From: CAWGMT01 sp963823675
GTDB lineage: Bacteria; Planctomycetota; Planctomycetia; Isosphaerales; Isosphaeraceae
NCBI GenBank assembly: GCA_963823675.1
Contig: CAWGMT010000015.1
Span: 1 to 64,000, forward strand
Reading direction: 5' to 3'
DNA length: 64,000 nucleotides
Positions 18,495 to 28,206 of this stretch are shown here, piece by piece (positions within the stretch are counted from its first letter, which is position 1; the number at the start of each line of letters is the position of its first letter). Under the pieces are notes generated by a model, which was given only the letters and a program-made list of their open reading frames with translations, was not told the DNA's origin and did not search any database. The position numbers and the translations under genes were made by a program.

Positions 18495-21005
18495 ATGCCT
18501 CACCACGCTGAAGACGATCGCTACCTGCATTTGCCCCTAATCCGCGAGGAACCAAATCCGGAACGCCGGAAGAAGCCAGGTTTCCCGCAGGATATGCCCA
18601 ACAGGGGCGGACGAGGAACCTACGGTCCAGCACTGCGAAACCGCGTGGACCAATTGGAGCAGCAGGCCCGAGAACGTCCGCAGCCCCCACCTGGAGTGCA
18701 GCCGCACTTGGTCTTTCGCGTTCCGGTTGCGGGTGGCGTTTCTTCGCCGGATCTTATCGATACGCTTCACGAACTCGGAATCACCATCGTCGGCATCGAG
18801 CGAGACGGCGCAATAATCGCCTTCCGGGATGACCTAAATCTGGGTGCATTTCGTCAAGCCCTCGACGAATACACCCGCGGTCCGCGCGAGGCAATCAACC
18901 CGCAGACGGGCCGACCTTACGCGTCGACCAAGTGGGACATCTTCGAGCTCATTGAGGCCGAGCAGATGCGACTCTGGTCCCGGCGTGACCGCGTCGGTCT
19001 CCGATTGGCCGCGACGACGGGTCCGGATGGCAGGAACATTGAACTCGCACGCACGTACGTCCTCGACGTGGAACTTTGGCACCGCGGCACACAGAATCTC
19101 GCTCGGGAAGCAATCCTGGAACTGCGGCGGCTCGTGGAAGATTCGCCCGCCGCTGGCGACCGTCTGAACGATGAATTCATCGGTGACAGCCTCTGCCTCA
19201 CACGGGTTTCGCTGAGCGGTGCGAAGCTCAATCGCCTGCTCGACATGGACATCGTCTCCGAGGTCGACCTTCCGCCCGTTCCGATCTTCGATGCACGCAC
19301 GGCCCGCCAAATGACGCAGCGTGACTTTCCTACCCCACCGCGTCCCCCCGCTGACGGTCCGTCCGTCTGCACTCTGGACAGTGGCGTCGCCTCCAACCAC
19401 CCGTTGCTTGCGAATAACATTGGGCACGCGGAGGCCATCCTGACTCGCGAGGAGTCGGCTGCGGACGGACACGGCCACGGCACGATGGTGGGAGGACTTG
19501 CGGTCTTCGGCGATGTTCGTGCCTGCTACCAAGCGGGCCAGTTCGCCTCGGATATCACCCTCTACAGCGCGCGAGTGCTGAACGCTGGGAACCAGTTCGA
19601 CGACGAGAGGCTCATCATCCACCAGATGCGCCAGGCTATCGAAGTGTTCAAGGCAGCGCCGTACAACTGCCGCGTGTTCAATATGTCTCTGGGCGATGAC
19701 CGGCCTTGGCTTCGCGACAATACACGTCAGAGCCTTTGGGCTGAGAGTTTGGATATCCTTGCCCGTCAGGAAAAAGTACTTCTCGTCGTTTCCGCCGGGA
19801 ACCAGCCACTTGGAACCGGTAATAACGCTCGGGATGCCGAGGAGGTCCTCACCAACTATCCTAACTATCTCTTCGAGCAGGAGTGCGGCCTTTGTGATCC
19901 TGCCACCGCTGCCATTGCAGTGACCGTTGGCGGTATCGCGCAGTACGATGAGCCAGAAACCCGAAGGGGAGTGCGGGACGGAAGCGTTGTCCAAACGATC
20001 GCCCGCCCCGGCGAGCCGCTACCTACGACGCGGATCGGCCCAGGGCTCGACAGTGCATTTAAGCCCGAATTCGTTGCCTTCTCGGGGAACTATACGTTCG
20101 ATGGTTTTGGCTCTAGCTACCGTACCATCCGGGACGACCCTGGCGTGGCGGTGATGTCACTCTCCTCCGCGCCATTGGAATCCCTGTTCGCCTTCGGGGT
20201 CGGAACGTCATTCGGGGCCCCGCTCGTGGCCCGCCTCTGCGCTCTAGTCTGGGACCGAGTCCGTGAAGCGCTGGACGAGGAGCCGGACCCCAACCTTGTT
20301 AGGGCCGTCCTTGCCAGCGCGGCATCAGTTCCGCAGGCGCTCGGCGATCGGATTGGGTCGCTCCGTGGCGATGAAGGTGTGCGACACGTCTGCGGTTACG
20401 GGGCAATTGACGAAGACTTGGCGCTGCACTCCGGTGACCGTCGTGTCACCTTGGTTGCCCAGGCGGGCATCCAGATCGATAGTTTCCAGCTCTACGAGGT
20501 CCCGGTCCCCGAGGAGTTTCGCCGTGCCCCCGGCCGGAAGCGGGTAGTCGTCGCGCTTGCGTTCGATCCCCCAGTGCGTCGAAGGCGTGCCCAATATCTT
20601 GGCGTTGAGATGAGCTACGCACTGATCCGGGGAAAGTCGGTTGACGAAATTGTCGGGGCTTACCGGGCTTTGACAGCGGAGGAGCAAGCGGCGGTCCGCC
20701 GGCGGGAGATCACGATGCCGGGGGCACTCCAGTCCCCTTACCGATGTGACCTGAAACCAGGATCGAGGGCACTTGAGAGTAGTACCCTACAGCGTAGTGA
20801 GTGGACATTCCAGCGCGAGCAGCAGGACTACGGCGAGAGCTGGTATCTGGTCGTCCGGGCAACGCGGAATTGGGCTCCAGCCGAGATCACCAGCCAAGAT
20901 TTCGCGATCGCCGTCTGCCTAGAGTCGGAAGAACCCCAGCTCTACAATCTCGTCCGCCAGAGGGTGCAGGTTCGACTGCAACAACGGGCGCGGGTAAGAC
21001 CATGA
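18495..21005 (+). CDS. ietS: Subtilisin-like serine protease (S8), IetS-like component
   Basis: An 836-residue S8-family protease with the full triad: Asp295 (LDSGV), His328 (HGHGT), Ser572 (GTSFGAP), plus oxyanion Asn436 (SAGN). There is no signal peptide, so it acts in the cytoplasm, unlike typical secreted subtilases. The ~290-residue N-terminal part and ~240-residue C-terminal part are family-specific and probably contact the ATPase or a trigger. It is translated five bp after the AAA ATPase. In known IetAS the protease is the toxic effector. Its stop is followed in the same frame by an integrase fragment. Confidence 0.82.
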   Translation: MPHHAEDDRYLHLPLIREEPNPERRKKPGFPQDMPNRGGRGTYGPALRNRVDQLEQQARERPQPPPGVQPHLVFRVPVAGGVSSPDLIDTLHELGITIVGIERDGAIIAFRDDLNLGAFRQALDEYTRGPREAINPQTGRPYASTKWDIFELIEAEQMRLWSRRDRVGLRLAATTGPDGRNIELARTYVLDVELWHRGTQNLAREAILELRRLVEDSPAAGDRLNDEFIGDSLCLTRVSLSGAKLNRLLDMDIVSEVDLPPVPIFDARTARQMTQRDFPTPPRPPADGPSVCTLDSGVASNHPLLANNIGHAEAILTREESAADGHGHGTMVGGLAVFGDVRACYQAGQFASDITLYSARVLNAGNQFDDERLIIHQMRQAIEVFKAAPYNCRVFNMSLGDDRPWLRDNTRQSLWAESLDILARQEKVLLVVSAGNQPLGTGNNARDAEEVLTNYPNYLFEQECGLCDPATAAIAVTVGGIAQYDEPETRRGVRDGSVVQTIARPGEPLPTTRIGPGLDSAFKPEFVAFSGNYTFDGFGSSYRTIRDDPGVAVMSLSSAPLESLFAFGVGTSFGAPLVARLCALVWDRVREALDEEPDPNLVRAVLASAASVPQALGDRIGSLRGDEGVRHVCGYGAIDEDLALHSGDRRVTLVAQAGIQIDSFQLYEVPVPEEFRRAPGRKRVVVALAFDPPVRRRRAQYLGVEMSYALIRGKSVDEIVGAYRALTAEEQAAVRRREITMPGALQSPYRCDLKPGSRALESSTLQRSEWTFQREQQDYGESWYLVVRATRNWAPAEITSQDFAIAVCLESEEPQLYNLVRQRVQVRLQQRARVRP

Positions 21006-21155
21006 TCGCCATTCTTCCCAGACCTGCTCACGCAGGGCGTGCCGCTGGAAGACGTCCAGTACCTTGCCGGGCATGCGGAACCGCGAACCACCGAGCTTTA
21101 CGACCGACGTCAGAAAAAGGTGACGCGAATCATTGTCGAGAGGATTTCGATTTAG
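21006..21155 (+). pseudogene. C-terminal fragment of a tyrosine recombinase
   Basis: Directly after the protease stop, and in the same frame, the sequence reads PDLLTQGVPLEDVQYLAGH, then AEPRTTELYDRRQKKVTR and IIVERISI before a TAG. LAGH and the tyrosine in TTELYDRR are the last catalytic histidine motif and the nucleophile region of phage-type integrases. The N-terminal 85 percent is absent. This is the only recognisable recombinase catalytic sequence among the att-like repeats. Confidence 0.75.
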
Positions 21156-21239
21156 TCCCCAAGGATGACGACAACGCCATCCTTCACCAGGTCATCACAA
21201 TCTGCTGGACTTGGCCAAGATACTGGATAGCATTCGGAA

Positions 21240-23915
21240 ATGACTAGGAAACAAAAAAGTGCGAAGATATCTCCACGCCCCTCCGGCGAGGCTGATATCC
21301 CGTACGTAATTACAAGCTCTCACCTATATAATCACCTCAATGGTGATGCTGAACTGCTGACCGCTGTTTTATCCCTGCGTTCAGTCGCTGGTAGTCTGGC
21401 GGCTACCATTGAGCGAACGGTGCCCTCATTTACCGATCACACTATTAGGCACATGGATGCCCTTTGGGGTGTTACCGATCGTATCTTAACACCGTCTGAA
21501 GTAATCGCATTGTCATACGGCGAGGGGTTTCTTCTGGCGTGTAGTTTCTACTTACATGATATTGGTATGGCATATGCTGCCACAGATGAAGGGTTACGTC
21601 GCATCCGCTCGTCGCCAGCGTACACGAGTTTTTTGGCGCGTGGGTCTGAATCGGCAGATGCCGTCGAAGCATTTCAGGCTCGCACACTTGCGTATGCAAT
21701 AAGAACACTCCACGCTGCCGCCGCTTCAGAGCTTTCCACTAAGCCGGTGCCGGGCACTGATATATATCTGCTGGAATCTCGGTCTATCCGAGAGGAGTGG
21801 GGTGCGACATGCGGCCGCATTGCTGCGAGCCATCATTGGAGCGTTGAAACAGTTGAACGTGAATTAGGGGCACAGGGTGTCGTTCCTCTCCCGAGAGGTC
21901 GCCGAGGCGACATCGGCTATGTTGCGTCACTGCTCCGCCTCGTTGATTATGCACACATCAATAGAGATCGTGCGCACCAGATAGACCGGGCCTTTCGGCG
22001 ACCGATCGAGCGGGAGAGTTTGATCCACTGGCTTGCCCAGGAACACGTTGATGGGCCAGAGAGAGACGGGGCCGATTTGGTGTACCGGGCCTCGTCGCCT
22101 ATCGCCGACGTGGACGCATGGTGGCTTTATTACGAGATGTTGAAAGGGCTAGACGAAGAAATTCGCACCGTAAGGCGTTACCTGGATCGCCGTTCTTCAA
22201 GCCAAGGGCGTTTATCCCTGCAAGGCGTTCGCGGCGTGACAACTCCTGAGGAGGCAGCGGTCTTCATCCCGGCATCAAACTTCCTCCCGATAGAGGTAAA
22301 TCTCCGAACCGGTTCTATTGAACGGCTTGTTCAGCTTCTTGCCGGGGAATCATTGTATGGGCCCGATCCCATGGCCGCAGTACGTGAGCTTGTTCAAAAC
22401 TCACGTGACGCAGTGATGGTCAAGACGGCAATCGCAACGACTGCTTTGGATAAAGTGGCTCTAACGATCCCCATTCGGATATCGCTTACAACATCCGGAA
22501 CCGTACCAGTGCTGGAGGTTAGTGATTCGGGCGTTGGGATGAGCCGCAAAGTGATGACAGACTTTCTGATTACAATCGCTTCGGACTACTGGGCTTCGCA
22601 GTTCCACACAGATTTCCCAGAGGCACAGGCCAGAGGTTTCCAACCAGCCGGTAAATTTGGCATCGGCTTTCTGTCCGTATTTATGCTTGGAGACGACGTT
22701 ACTGTCGAATCAAATCGAGATGGAGGAGAAAGATACCAACTCCATCTTCGAGGAGTAGGCCGCCGAGGCGAGCTACGAACTGTGACGTCACCATCTGGCA
22801 GCGGCACAGCGGTGCGGGTTCAGCTACGCGACACAGCTGTGGCATCACTGAAAGCACTGACCGAGCTTGTGCCCATCTATGCTCCAATGCTTTCTCATGC
22901 ACTTGAAGTAGTTGTGGATGGACAGACGACTACGTTCCCAACGGAATGGCTACATAAACTAAATGCTGAACACTTTTATGCTTGGGTACGGAAAGCTGCC
23001 CTCATACTTGATCGAAATCGTCGTGGTCATGATCAGTCGGCAACCCCGGAACAGTGGATGCGCATGTGGCATCACATGCGCATGAGATGGGGCGATACGG
23101 AGGACAACGCCCGTTGGGTTAAGGGATGGCCGGAATTTCAAGAGAAGCATACCCGGCTCCTTGCATCGTTTGAAGGCATCTCTGTGCTATGTCTTAGGGG
23201 GCTTGCAATTCAACTCATCAGAACACCGGGCTTTGTAGGGGTGATCGACTTGGAGTCGGGAACACCTGATGTGAGCAGACGAGAGGCTCTTAATGCGGAT
23301 GTCAGCGATGTCCTTAATCGGACGAGAACAGCGACACTGGCTCAGATAGTTGAGAATCTGAACGCCACGACGGAAACCGGTCTGCTCATTGAGAAGATTA
23401 ACTTCATTGAAGCGTGTGTAGACTTGTATGGTCGAAAGGTACTTCTTGACTCATCGTTGCCATGGATCAGTCTCTTGAAGTTGCCCGGCGAGGTTCAATT
23501 GGTTAATTGCGCGGCTCTGTTGGAGAGACTTACGAAGGCTGAATCTCTGTTTGTGGCCTATGGCACTGGTCCATGGACAGCAATGAAGAGATGGGTTGCA
23601 TACCCGCAACAGTACACTGGCGGTGAACCAGCAATCGTAATGGACGACACGCCGCGTGGCCGCATTGGTTATCACAGCGGTACCGAAGAAAGAATAGGAC
23701 AACTCTCTGATCTGTGGGAAAAGTGCGACGATGCCCCACTTTTCGGGACGATTCTTCGTCTCGCTGCGGAAGCATGGCAAGTGGGTTTGGAGGAACTACT
23801 TGACCAAGACGGTTGGTACCACAGTGGTTCGGTCCTGTGGGGCCGTATGTGCCGGAAACGCGGCGACGTCCGGCGTATTGAGGGTGGCACAATCACAGTG
23901 GACGTAAAACCGTAG
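21240..23915 (+). CDS. HD-domain / Hsp90-like (GHKL) ATPase fusion protein
   Basis: An 891-residue cytoplasmic protein. The N-terminal third has HD-type metal motifs: DHTIRHMDAL (His67, His71) and YLHDIGMA (His106-Asp107), suggesting phosphohydrolase or nuclease activity. The centre is a GHKL ATPase: ELVQNSRDAV (N box, Glu383-Asn387), DSGVGM (429-434) and GKFGIGFLS (471-479), as in Hsp90/MutL. About 400 further residues form a family-specific tail. Base composition is clearly lower in GC than the flanking genes, which suggests a separate transfer. It stands alone between the IetAS pair and the convergent restriction operon; a single-gene defence role is inferred from domains and context. Confidence 0.75.
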   Translation: MTRKQKSAKISPRPSGEADIPYVITSSHLYNHLNGDAELLTAVLSLRSVAGSLAATIERTVPSFTDHTIRHMDALWGVTDRILTPSEVIALSYGEGFLLACSFYLHDIGMAYAATDEGLRRIRSSPAYTSFLARGSESADAVEAFQARTLAYAIRTLHAAAASELSTKPVPGTDIYLLESRSIREEWGATCGRIAASHHWSVETVERELGAQGVVPLPRGRRGDIGYVASLLRLVDYAHINRDRAHQIDRAFRRPIERESLIHWLAQEHVDGPERDGADLVYRASSPIADVDAWWLYYEMLKGLDEEIRTVRRYLDRRSSSQGRLSLQGVRGVTTPEEAAVFIPASNFLPIEVNLRTGSIERLVQLLAGESLYGPDPMAAVRELVQNSRDAVMVKTAIATTALDKVALTIPIRISLTTSGTVPVLEVSDSGVGMSRKVMTDFLITIASDYWASQFHTDFPEAQARGFQPAGKFGIGFLSVFMLGDDVTVESNRDGGERYQLHLRGVGRRGELRTVTSPSGSGTAVRVQLRDTAVASLKALTELVPIYAPMLSHALEVVVDGQTTTFPTEWLHKLNAEHFYAWVRKAALILDRNRRGHDQSATPEQWMRMWHHMRMRWGDTEDNARWVKGWPEFQEKHTRLLASFEGISVLCLRGLAIQLIRTPGFVGVIDLESGTPDVSRREALNADVSDVLNRTRTATLAQIVENLNATTETGLLIEKINFIEACVDLYGRKVLLDSSLPWISLLKLPGEVQLVNCAALLERLTKAESLFVAYGTGPWTAMKRWVAYPQQYTGGEPAIVMDDTPRGRIGYHSGTEERIGQLSDLWEKCDDAPLFGTILRLAAEAWQVGLEELLDQDGWYHSGSVLWGRMCRKRGDVRRIEGGTITVDVKP

Positions 23916-23982
23916 TAAGCGTGCGGTCATGACCGTCTTTCAATTACCCACAACTGTTTTAACGACTATGTGATTCGTAAAG

Positions 23983-24011
23983 GGTCAGCCCGCAAAAGGA
24001 GGAGGCTGACC
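23983..24011. terminator. Inverted repeat between convergent genes
   Basis: GGTCAGCC and GGCTGACC (eight-base perfect stem, 13-base purine-rich loop) lie between the rightward HD-ATPase gene and the leftward restriction operon. There is no T-run, so a factor-dependent or bidirectional stop is possible but unproven. Confidence 0.3.
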
Positions 24012-24126
24012 AGTGCTGCGATGTCCCGAGGTACGTAAGCGTTTAACGGCACATAACCCGTTGGGTTGTTTACCGGGACCGACGGCCATATACAACCCCA
24101 CGGTAGTAGGTTTGTGGTGACAATGT

Positions 24127-26036
24127 TCATGCCGCCGCAATTGTCAGTTCGGCTTCAATCGTGTCCTCATCGGCCTCAACATCCTCGCCTTCTTCCTGAA
24201 CATCGCCGATATAGGCGGCCCTTCCGGTCGCTCGCTCGATGAGCGCCAAGAGTCTTTTTTGTCGATCAACCATGAAAGCGTCAAAACTATCGGCACGCAG
24301 AAGCGACGGGTTAATCAGATGAGATGTGAGATAGCCATCGAGCCTGTCGCGATCAATCGGCGGTGTTGTCTCATTGCCTGTTTCCAATTTGGCCAGGTAC
24401 TCAGATGGCGCAACACCACCGATGATCCGGTTCGTCCGATAGGAAAGCGGTGTCTTGTTGATGATGGAATCAAAGACATTCGGCTTGATGCCATGCTTCT
24501 TGCACCAGTCTTGCGGGAAGATGTGGTGGATGTCGACATTCTCGCCGAAGAAGACCGTATGATCGAATTTTTGACCCGAACGAAAGTCCTGTGCCCCCTC
24601 CTTCATCAACAAGGCGTTGACGCCCTTGTAGGCAGCGGATAGACGCATGCGCATGGTCTTCAATCTGTCGGCGCGGAACATGGTCTCGCTAACCGTTGAT
24701 GGTTCGGGGCCACCCTTCAGCCAGACCGGCACTTCCATGAAATCGCGTGCTATGCGCGTCTCGACCGCCGAACCATAAAGCTCACCAAAGACGCCATTCC
24801 AATACCACCGTACAAGCATCGCTCGATTCGCCTCGTGCTCCCAAGCGTCGCCGATGTCGGCGAGAATGGCGGCCAACGGAACGATTTGAGACTGATAGGG
24901 CAGATCAAAGATGCGGTAGATGTGGAGCATGTGCAGAAACTTCGCCGCCTGCACAAAACCGCGCTCCACTTGCACTTCATATCGCTTGTATTCCTCAAGA
25001 GGCAGGTTCAACAGCGCTTGCCGATTGCCTGAAACGGCTGGCAATTCCTTGCCCTGCTTCCCGGCAGTCTCTGCCGCACGTCGCCGGTCACGCGTGTGAA
25101 AAAGCGAAACCGCCTGAAGGAAATCGGTATTGGAGACACCGGCGATGATACCGGTATCTGCTCCGGCAGGCCGGAGTGTCTCTGCAAGACGTCGATGCCG
25201 TCCCTTCGTCCCGTCGTCGCCGTACCAGTCTTTTCGCAATTCATGGCCTGAGGCGGCATACATCGCGGTAACAAGCTCAAACGCGTCCAGCGCCTTGCCT
25301 CCGGTGTTCACCTTCTCGAAAACAACGCACACGGCTTCCTTGGAAGTTGATCGATCCAGGGTAATGACCGGCACTCGGTAGTATTTGAAATTCTCCAGCA
25401 CCTGTCGTTTGAAAGCCCGAAATTCTTCACGAATGCTCTCATTGTTGGTCGCCGCGCCAGTGCTTGTCGAAGCCGTCTTGCCACTTGTCCCAATCAAAGA
25501 CCTGGGAAACGGGGTACATAAGAGAAGCGTATTCCCGCTCGGCAGATGAAAGATCCAAAACCGCTTCACGCCCGAAATCAGTTCGGACAATGCGATCCTC
25601 AGGCACGCCGACAATCGCCTCTTCGCGATCCATGGAAAGCTCCAAGCGCTTTTCGGATGTCGATATAAAACCACCGCTTCACCTTCTTGTTTTTCGGCGT
25701 GACGGTCTCGACGACCTTGCCTCGTAAGGTAACTTGATAAAGCGAAGTCATCCGTTGCTGGCCATCGAGTAGTAGGGACTGAGGGGTGACTTGTTTCGCC
25801 TCGGTCGGTGCTCCTTCAACAGGTCGGGGCTTGAAATTCACCGGCCCGCCGGTATCAAGCGACATCAATGCCCCAACGGGAAAAGCTCGCGACACCGAAG
25901 CGATCAAGCTCTTGATGCGATCCTCATCCCAAACCCAACTGCGCTGAAAATCCGGTAACTGAAGAACGCCGCGATGGCAGTCTTCGAGAAGTTTGTTTAG
26001 GTCAAAAGGGTTAGTCTGAAACGTTGATCCGGCCAT
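24127..26036 (-). pseudogene. DUF262 + HNH (GmrSD/DUF1524-like) protein, two frameshifts
   Basis: This looks like a modification-dependent restriction protein. The N-terminal DUF262 (ParB-like) domain has LPDFQRSWVW and LLLDGQQRMTSLYQ; the C-terminal HNH domain has VDIHHIFPQDW and NKTPLSYRTN. Known GmrSD-type enzymes use DUF262 for nucleotide-driven action and the HNH for cutting modified DNA. The frame changes at about 25648 (after IDIRKAL, continuing LSMDREEAIVG) and about 25445 (after FDKHWRG, continuing NESIREEFRAFK). Both halves are otherwise intact, so either sequencing error or recent inactivation is possible. It is the last gene of a leftward operon, 86 bp after the helicase. Confidence 0.8.
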
Positions 26037-26122
26037 TATTCATTGGTTCCTTTAATACGTGGAGTTACGTCACAAGGACGGGCAAAGCAAAAACGTCTTG
26101 GGCTACTGGGACGTTAAATCGA

Positions 26123-28202
26123 TCACACACTGAGGTCATCAAGGAACTCCGAGGCAGGTTCAACACTGGTCACAAGCAAATGATCTCTCGCGCGGGTGCA
26201 AGCGACGTATAGAAGCTGCCGCTCGGTGTCATAGACTTCCTGCAAATCGGCGTCGTCGCCGACGGTCTGGATGCGTTCCTGCGATGGGATGATTTCATCG
26301 TCGCAGGCCATCACCGCGACGGCGCGGAACTCCAGCCCTTTGGCGAGGTGCATGGTGCAAACGGACAGGTTTCCACTTACCGTTTCGACATGCTCATCCA
26401 GGATCTTGTATGGGATTCCGCTCTTTTTCGCGGCAGCAACGGCTCGGTCGCGTTCCGCTCGCAGAGCGGACGAAAAGCCCGATCTCGTGAGGCAGAACAC
26501 CAGCTTTCACTCGCTCGGCGAGCCAGCCGCCAACGGCCTTGGCCTCTTCTTCCTGGCTTCGCAGCTTCAAGATCGTGGGCGGCGGGCCGTTGAACACGGA
26601 CACGGTGTCATTGCGCTTCTCGCTGTTGCCGTCTACATCGCTCAGCTCTGGGCCGAGCAGCCGATCTGCCTGCATGCGGATCTGGTGTGAAGTGCGGTAG
26701 TTGACGCGAAGGGTGCGCGAGCGGCCACGGATATCGACGCCAAGGGCTTTCCAGGAAAACGGCTGCTGGAAGATGCGTTGGCCGATGTCGCCAGCGAAAA
26801 ACAATGCGTTCGGACGATCGGCACCGAGTGCGGCCAGAAACCGCAGGTGAGCAACCGTAAGGTCTTGTGCCTCGTCAACGACCGCGAATTGAAACGGCGG
26901 ATTCTTGCTTTTGGCGATCGTGCCCGCGAGCTTCGTGAACAGGCGGGCATGTGTGATCTCGCCATTCGAAGACAATCCGGCGATAACTCGCTCGAAGATC
27001 GACCACAGCACCGCTCGTTGGGCCTCCGGCAGACGGGTCTTTCGGCCGAGGCGGGCGACATCCCGGTAAGCCTCCCAGCTTTCGAGTTGCCAGGCATCGA
27101 CCAGTTGCTCCCATTCCGTCAGGAGAAATTGCCGGGAGAATTTGTGGCCGGTCACGGCATCGGCCGCGTCCTTCAGCAATTCGGAGACGAGTTCACGACT
27201 GACAAGTTTTACTGGCCCGACATGGGTCTTGTATAAGCGTAGCCCGATCGCGTCGAGCGAATACACGTCAATCCGTTCGGCCAGTCGCGGTTCGCTACTC
27301 ACCAATCGTTTCAGTTTGGTGCTGAGCGCGTTTGCGAGGGTATCGGTAAACGTCGTCAGCAGGACTCTGGCATCCGGGTTCATGCGGGCGAGGTGAGCGG
27401 CGCGGTGCAAGGCCACGATAGTCTTGCCCGTACCTGCCGAGCCGGAAACCCGTGCCGGGCCAGCGTAATCGCGTTCGACCCATTCCCTCTGCTCGGGATG
27501 AAGGAAGACTGTCCATTTGTCCCAGGGATAGTCGAGCGCACGGGCCAACTCCTCCACTTTTTCCATGAGACGGAAACGGCGTTTGGCATCCGGGTGGCTA
27601 AACGGATCGCCACCAACCTGTGCGGGCTGCGGGACGCGCGGTTTTCCGCCGGTTGCCAGTTCCATCAGGGCTTCAGCGGCCTCGGCGGGTAGATGATCGG
27701 CCAGGGACAGGAGCGTTGCTTCAGTGGCTTGCCGCACGTCGTTGAGCCACTCGGTAGGCACGCCGTAGCCCATCAGCGCGTCATCGCTCATTCCCGCGAA
27801 TAGGGGCGTAGCGGCGGCCTTTGGCTTGGGCGATGGCTCATCCTGGTACACCGGGACAAAGACCTGCTGGACGGTTTCCCGAATTTCCACGAGCTGGGCT
27901 GCTCCGGTCTTGGGGTGCGTTTGCAGCTTCCGCCGCTCTGCCCAGTCATATGCCTTGTCATGGTGGTCCACGTAGCAGAGCAGTAGGCTTCCGGGCGTTT
28001 TGTGTACGATCGACATGATATCCGCATTCGCCCGCACTGACCAGAAGTTTTTGTCCTTAGCCTTATCAAGCTTATGGAAACTCAAACCAGGACTCGATGG
28101 GTCGAGCTGTAAATCGAAGGCGGTCGTCTTGACGGCCTTCTGCTCGTCGCCGGTCAGGCGGGCGAGGCTGTCGGTAAATGTGTCGGCGATGCGGAATTCC
28201 AT
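26123..28202 (-). pseudogene. UvrD/Rep-like helicase with ParE/RelE-like N-terminus, one frameshift
   Basis: A superfamily-1 helicase: motif I GSAGTGKT, motif II VVDEAQDLT, motif III FFAGDIGQRIF, motif IV LRVNYRTSHQI, then after a frame change at about 26465 motif V TMHLAKGLEF and motif VI YVACTRARDHL. The first ~110 residues (FRIADTFTDSLARL, FWSVRANADIMSIVHK, CYVDHHDKAYDWAERRK) resemble the RelE/ParE toxin fold. The gene starts four bp after the Mod gene and so is co-translated with it. The single indel removes motifs V and VI from the main frame; if real, the helicase is dead. Confidence 0.8.
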
Positions 28203-28206
28203 GTCT

